A DNA stretch of 64,000 nt from Chitinophagaceae bacterium (GTDB lineage Bacteria > Bacteroidota > Bacteroidia > Chitinophagales > Chitinophagaceae): NCBI GenBank assembly GCA_013140985.1, contig JABFRU010000029.1:1-64000 (forward strand). Reading direction: 5' to 3'. Positions 60,658-64,000 of this stretch are shown piece after piece (within the stretch, counting starts at the first letter, position 1; the number at the start of each line of letters is the position of its first letter). The position numbers were made by a program, and so were the translations under genes. Below the pieces are notes generated by a model. That model saw only the letters and a list, made by a program, of their open reading frames with translations, did not search any database and was not told the origin of the DNA.

Positions 60658-62172
60658 TTACAGATCTCCCCTTCCAATTACTTTCACTGTATGTTTTTCG
60701 CTCAACGATTTTATTTCATCATTACTGAATACACCAATTGTATCATACACCCAGCAAGCCGGTAACTGTTTTATCTTTTCGATCATCGCTGTATTATTCC
60801 TGTAATCTTTATGCCCTGTTGTGATGACAATAATATCATAAGGCTGTCCTAACACTTCACTTAATTGATGATTCGGCCAAAGATCTTTTTCTTCCCAATA
60901 TTTTACATGTGGGTCATGTAGGGTGATCTCGCAACCTTCTATTTCCAGTTGATCGTAAAAACCTTCCACGGGTGTATAACGGGTATCACCCACATCATTC
61001 AAATAGCTTACACCCAGCAACAGAACTTTCTTTCCTTCCAACGATCCTTTATGCTGCGATTGCAAATACTCAAAAGCATACAAAGGCATCTTATCATTGA
61101 TATGCACTCCTTTTTCACTCTGGTGCAGTTTCTCTTCGCTGCCGAATAAATTCATTCTTGCCCAGCTGGCCAGCAATGGGTCTTTTGTCAAACAATATCC
61201 GCCAACACCCAATCCCGGCAACATAATATTCTTATGTGTGGGTCTCATCCGGATCGCATTCACCACTTCATAAATATCAACACCGGCTTCTTCGGCAAAG
61301 CGGCTCCATTCTACCATAAAGGCGATATTCATGGCCCGGAAAGAATTTTCCAGCACTTTCGCCATCTCCGTAGCATTTGTATTCCCAAGCCTTGTCAATG
61401 GATATTCATCCGTGCGAATAACTGTTCTCAAAAATTTCTCAACCGCCGCTGTACTCTTATCATCTGTTCCCGCAAATACTCTGTAAAAATTTTGGATAGA
61501 GTCAATGTACTTAGGACCAGGCATCACTCTTTCATAAGAATGACCAACTTTTAATTTATCTGTTGGCAATCCCCTTTTAGAAAGACATTCTTCCAGGATC
61601 GGCCTGACAATTTTTTGTGATGTTCCGGGTGGCACCGTTGTTTCTACCAATACCAAAACATCTTCCTTGCAATTATTGCCGATCGCTTCTATTGCTTTTT
61701 TGAAAGGAGTGAGGTCAACGCTGTAACCTTCGAGGTCATTCTTTTCGGAAGATTGCTTTTTTACATCAAGATTAATATCTACCACCACTACATCCGCCTT
61801 GCTGTATGCATGGCTATCGAATGTTGCATAATAGTTTCTCTTTTGCAGCGCATTTTGGTAATACTCATCAATTTTAGGATCGCTGGCAATAACAGGAAAT
61901 ATTCCTTCATTGATCGAACGTATTTTCCAATATGATTGTGGTGTTGGCAGGTCAATACCAATCACAGCATATTCTTCTGTTAATGCATTGGCTACTACCA
62001 AACCCATTACGGAACCGACAAAGCCCAATCCCTGCACCACCACCACTTTCTTACCCGGGTGCAGCGCCATAAAAGCATCGATACCTTTTTTATCATCGGG
62101 TGAAGAAGGTATCTCATACTCCTTTCCTGTAACAGGGCTCTTTGAAATATTTTTTAATGTATCGGTGGTCAT
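60658..62172 (-). CDS. UDP-sugar (nucleotide-sugar) 6-dehydrogenase
   Basis: A 504-residue UDP-glucose/GDP-mannose dehydrogenase family enzyme with the N-terminal VQGLGFVGSVMGL Rossmann motif (about 45-57) after a 40-residue leader, the central SHSYERVMPGPKYIDS and the KVLENSFRAMNIAF segment. The family motif GVGGYCLTKDPL contains the catalytic Cys. WecC/UDP-GlcNAc dehydrogenase-like. It oxidises a UDP-hexosamine to the uronate. It is followed by the repeat-filled gap, which may weaken coupling to the rest of the cluster. Confidence 0.9.
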   Translation of the reverse strand: MTTDTLKNISKSPVTGKEYEIPSSPDDKKGIDAFMALHPGKKVVVVQGLGFVGSVMGLVVANALTEEYAVIGIDLPTPQSYWKIRSINEGIFPVIASDPKIDEYYQNALQKRNYYATFDSHAYSKADVVVVDINLDVKKQSSEKNDLEGYSVDLTPFKKAIEAIGNNCKEDVLVLVETTVPPGTSQKIVRPILEECLSKRGLPTDKLKVGHSYERVMPGPKYIDSIQNFYRVFAGTDDKSTAAVEKFLRTVIRTDEYPLTRLGNTNATEMAKVLENSFRAMNIAFMVEWSRFAEEAGVDIYEVVNAIRMRPTHKNIMLPGLGVGGYCLTKDPLLASWARMNLFGSEEKLHQSEKGVHINDKMPLYAFEYLQSQHKGSLEGKKVLLLGVSYLNDVGDTRYTPVEGFYDQLEIEGCEITLHDPHVKYWEEKDLWPNHQLSEVLGQPYDIIVITTGHKDYRNNTAMIEKIKQLPACWVYDTIGVFSNDEIKSLSEKHTVKVIGRGDL

Positions 62173-62855
62173 TATTTATGCTCAGCTTGTAGTTTAAAAA
62201 TATGTTCCCCTATTTTGGTGAAGGCCCACGGTGTTTTATAGGTCGTAGCCCTGATCCTTTTTTGAATTTCTTCTTCGCTCATTCCAGGGTCAATGCAACA
62301 AAGTTCATCTAATTGTTTCCGTGTATAGGGTTTTCTTTTCCACTTCTCAACACTTTCAGGCAACGGTTGTCCATTCAATATGCCATTCATTATTTCATAG
62401 AACATCTCTTCAATTAACTTATAACAATGCTGTGTTACTTTATACACTGAATCATTTTCTGCGACGGGGAATCTTTTTACTGCAATTATTTTTCCCGAAT
62501 CTACTCCCCCGGCCATATGATGACAGGTAACACCATATTCCTTCTCTCCATTATATATCGCAAAATTGGTACAACCCGTTCCGGGATACTCGGGACTTCC
62601 GGGATGAAAATTAATAGCAGCAACCCCGGCATTCGACAACAGTGATTGGGGATAGATCCATGATGAAATGAAGGAGATCACCAAATCACCTTTCCAGTTC
62701 AATACTTCTTCGGAAAGTTTGTCCTTTCTTCCGCCGGTAAAGATCAATGAGTGCTGAAAATATTGACGGATAAAATCTTCGGCCCGCTGGGCATATTGAT
62801 TATCCTTTTTCCTCAAAAATAAGATCCGCAGATCCTTCGGGTCTTTTGACATCAC
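62172..62855 (-). CDS. Formyltransferase-fold sugar-modifying enzyme
   Basis: A 227-residue protein of the formyltransferase superfamily. AINFHPGSPEYPGTGCTNFAIY (about 77-98) contains the conserved Asn-His region, and ...CHHMAGGVDSGKI has the essential Asp. It lacks a C-terminal OB domain. Such enzymes N-formylate amino sugars in O-antigen and capsule pathways. An alternative start is at 62852. One-base overlap with the dehydrogenase gene. Confidence 0.85.
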   Translation of the reverse strand: MMSKDPKDLRILFLRKKDNQYAQRAEDFIRQYFQHSLIFTGGRKDKLSEEVLNWKGDLVISFISSWIYPQSLLSNAGVAAINFHPGSPEYPGTGCTNFAIYNGEKEYGVTCHHMAGGVDSGKIIAVKRFPVAENDSVYKVTQHCYKLIEEMFYEIMNGILNGQPLPESVEKWKRKPYTRKQLDELCCIDPGMSEEEIQKRIRATTYKTPWAFTKIGEHIFKLQAEHK

Positions 62856-62917
62856 TACTCGTAAATTAGCTGATATTCAGCGGTGGCGAAGTTATTAAGA
62901 AATAGCGACAGATAATA

Positions 62918-63039
62918 GATAAAAACTAATAGATAAAAGTACTTCCAAATCGAAAAAAGCTTTGATGTTTAGAGATTTAAGTATTCAAAGTAAAATCCGA
63001 TTTAGAACAACTTTTATCTTTTATCTATTAGTTTTTATC
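62918..63039. repeat. Long nested inverted repeat
   Basis: GATAAAAACTAATAGATAAAAG (62918-62939) is the exact complement of 63018-63039; 78 bases lie between. Inside it, AAATCG/CGATTT and CTTTGA/TCAAAG pair as well. Part of the sequence reappears at the left edge of the window (ATCTATTAGTTATTATCT, 3-20). It lies in the non-coding spacer before the acetyltransferase terminator. Confidence 0.75.
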
Positions 63040-63056
63040 TTCTCTTATTTTCAAAG

Positions 63057-63086
63057 AACAAAAAAACCCCGTGTGTGTTCACGGGG
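63057..63086 (-). terminator. Intrinsic terminator of the acetyltransferase gene
   Basis: CCCCGTG/CACGGGG with a six-base loop, followed on the minus strand by TTTTTT. It is 34 bp past the stop codon. Confidence 0.85.
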
Positions 63087-63120
63087 TCGGGGATTATTGG
63101 TCAAACGGTAAAAATAATTT

Positions 63121-63780
63121 TTATGCTGCCACCAGTTTGCGGGCAGGTTTCTTCGTCAACGAGCGGGCAGGGTTACCGATCACCGTCATATTATCCGGCA
63201 CATCTTTTACTACTACCGTTCCCGCACCAATGATCACATTATTGCCAATTTTTATTCCCTGGCGTACGACTGAGTTTGCGCCAATGAAAGTTCCGTTTCC
63301 TACAGTTACATTTCCGCAAAGAACTACCCCGGGTGCAATATGACTGAAGTCACCAATGATACATTCATGATCAATGCTGGTAGATGTATTACAAATAACA
63401 CCTTTACCTAATTGTACCAATGGATTCAAAGTAGCGTTCGCTGCGATCATTATTCCATCGCCCATTTTTACGGAAGCAGAAATAACGGCACTCGGATGAA
63501 TAGCGCTGATAGGATTTCCCAACACCTTGCTCATGTTCTCATGTATCTTTTGGCGGATGCCATTATGCGCCACACAAGCGAAGTAATCAAACTTCTTCAG
63601 CTTGTTGATCACATCACTTTCTTTTCCGAGATAGGTAAGGTGATAAGGGTTGAATTCTTTTTCTTCGTTGTCGCAGTAAGCAGTTACCAGTCGCCCGGCA
63701 CTAAGCAGGATGTCTATGATAACATAGGCATGACCGGAATAGCCAACAATAGCCACTGGCTTTTTAATTGTGGTTTTCAT
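63121..63780 (-). CDS. NeuD-type sugar O/N-acetyltransferase
   Basis: A 219-residue protein starting at the ATG at 63780 (the frame to 63837 adds residues before the Rossmann-like start). The N-terminal KPVAIVGYSGHAYVIIDIL is a small nucleotide-binding-like domain, and the C-terminal two thirds are left-handed beta-helix hexapeptide repeats (IxxGx, e.g. GVILCGNVTVGNGTFIGANSVV). This is the NeuD/PglD/PerB type that acetylates amino sugars in polysaccharide synthesis. Separated by its own terminator from the next cluster. Confidence 0.9.
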   Translation of the reverse strand: MKTTIKKPVAIVGYSGHAYVIIDILLSAGRLVTAYCDNEEKEFNPYHLTYLGKESDVINKLKKFDYFACVAHNGIRQKIHENMSKVLGNPISAIHPSAVISASVKMGDGIMIAANATLNPLVQLGKGVICNTSTSIDHECIIGDFSHIAPGVVLCGNVTVGNGTFIGANSVVRQGIKIGNNVIIGAGTVVVKDVPDNMTVIGNPARSLTKKPARKLVAA

Positions 63781-63935
63781 CTGTTTGGATTGATTGGATT
63801 CGGGTTTAAAAATAGAAGCCAAATACCCGGAGTGCAAGTAATTGTACCAGGAGAAACTAATAATAGGGTGCTAGTACTCTTAGCCCAAACGTAAATTTCC
63901 GACAGACCAATAGTGAAAGGCCTATTCTAAACAAA

Positions 63936-63962
63936 GCTACCCCCGACAAAGTCGGGGGTAGC
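63936..63962 (-). terminator. Perfect 12-bp hairpin, terminator of an off-window gene
   Basis: GCTACCCCCGAC (63936-63947) and GTCGGGGGTAGC (63951-63962) with a three-base loop, then TTTGTTTAG on the minus strand. Confidence 0.7.
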
Positions 63963-63969
63963 AACATAT

Positions 63970-64000
63970 TTATTTGATAATGAACTTATTTTCTGGCGAT
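63970..64000 (-). CDS. Partial reading frame ending in a type IX secretion-like C-terminus
   Basis: The minus-strand frame entering from the right edge reads SPENKFIIK and stops at 63970-63972, seven bases before the perfect hairpin. A terminal KFIIK is common in type IX secretion sorting domains of Bacteroidota, and the machinery (gldKLMN) is in this window. With only nine residues visible, frame and function are uncertain. Confidence 0.3.
   Translation of the reverse strand, partial: SPENKFIIK

Overview
The window reads as a chromosomal segment of a Bacteroidota bacterium, most likely in Chitinophagales/Chitinophagaceae. Evidence: the gldKLMN block of the type IX secretion/gliding machinery, a GldB lipoprotein, three TonB-dependent receptors, a Bat/MoxR cluster, promoter boxes of the TAnnTTTG type, many short AT-rich intergenic spacers and a dispersed G/C-rich palindromic repeat. 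Nothing looks like a prophage, insertion sequence, CRISPR array or plasmid.

Layout. 1-5 kb (minus): rsgA and a reduced MoxR/Bat cluster. 5-15 kb: housekeeping and NAD/TCA/glycolysis genes (nadE, icd, nadC, gpmI), gldB, apaG, a SUI1-like factor and small lipoproteins. 14.7-20.9 kb (plus): a haem-binding-domain protein, a membrane-anchored unknown, a TonB receptor, an ECF sigma factor with a TM/beta-barrel partner, a lipoprotein and uvrC. 23-28 kb (minus): gldK-L-M-N. 28-36.5 kb: YyaL-like thioredoxin protein, hemD, DUF4271 protein, an Omp85-like protein, hemW (TTG start), gpsA. 36.6-42 kb (minus): HlyD/TolC export pair, a PLP sulfur-amino-acid enzyme, an APC permease. 42-48.3 kb: TonB receptor, porin-like protein, cobalamin riboswitch with a BtuB-type receptor, CWC protein, MarC. 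48.4-50.6 kb: tRNA-Arg(CCG), PLD/cardiolipin-synthase-like protein, BON protein, membrane protein. 50.6-56.7 kb (minus): carotenoid operon (ECF sigma, crtI, crtB, idi, crtZ, crtY) next to a MerR/B12-binding regulator. 56.7-63.8 kb (minus): a surface-polysaccharide/nucleotide-sugar locus.

The most interesting unit is the carotenoid island. The regulator at 55775-56653 has a MerR helix-turn-helix followed by a B12-binding fold with the W-x9-EH and E-x-H-x-x-G signatures of CarH/LitR photoreceptors. The shared intergenic region carries a perfect 9-bp inverted repeat over the predicted promoter of an ECF-sigma-led zeaxanthin-type operon. This suggests light- and B12-gated pigment synthesis with the sigma factor as a second control tier. 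The last gene, crtY, has its FAD-binding N-terminus in an open frame without ATG, GTG or TTG, so it probably starts at CTG.

A second theme is a dispersed palindromic repeat (core CCCCTCCGAAGGAGGGG). It sits inside the cobalamin riboswitch with a compensatory base change, encodes an extra C-terminal tail on NadC, supplies the stop codon of a Bat-cluster gene, and abuts the start codon of a sugar transferase. All functional calls come from reading the sequence and knowledge of the families; no database search was run.
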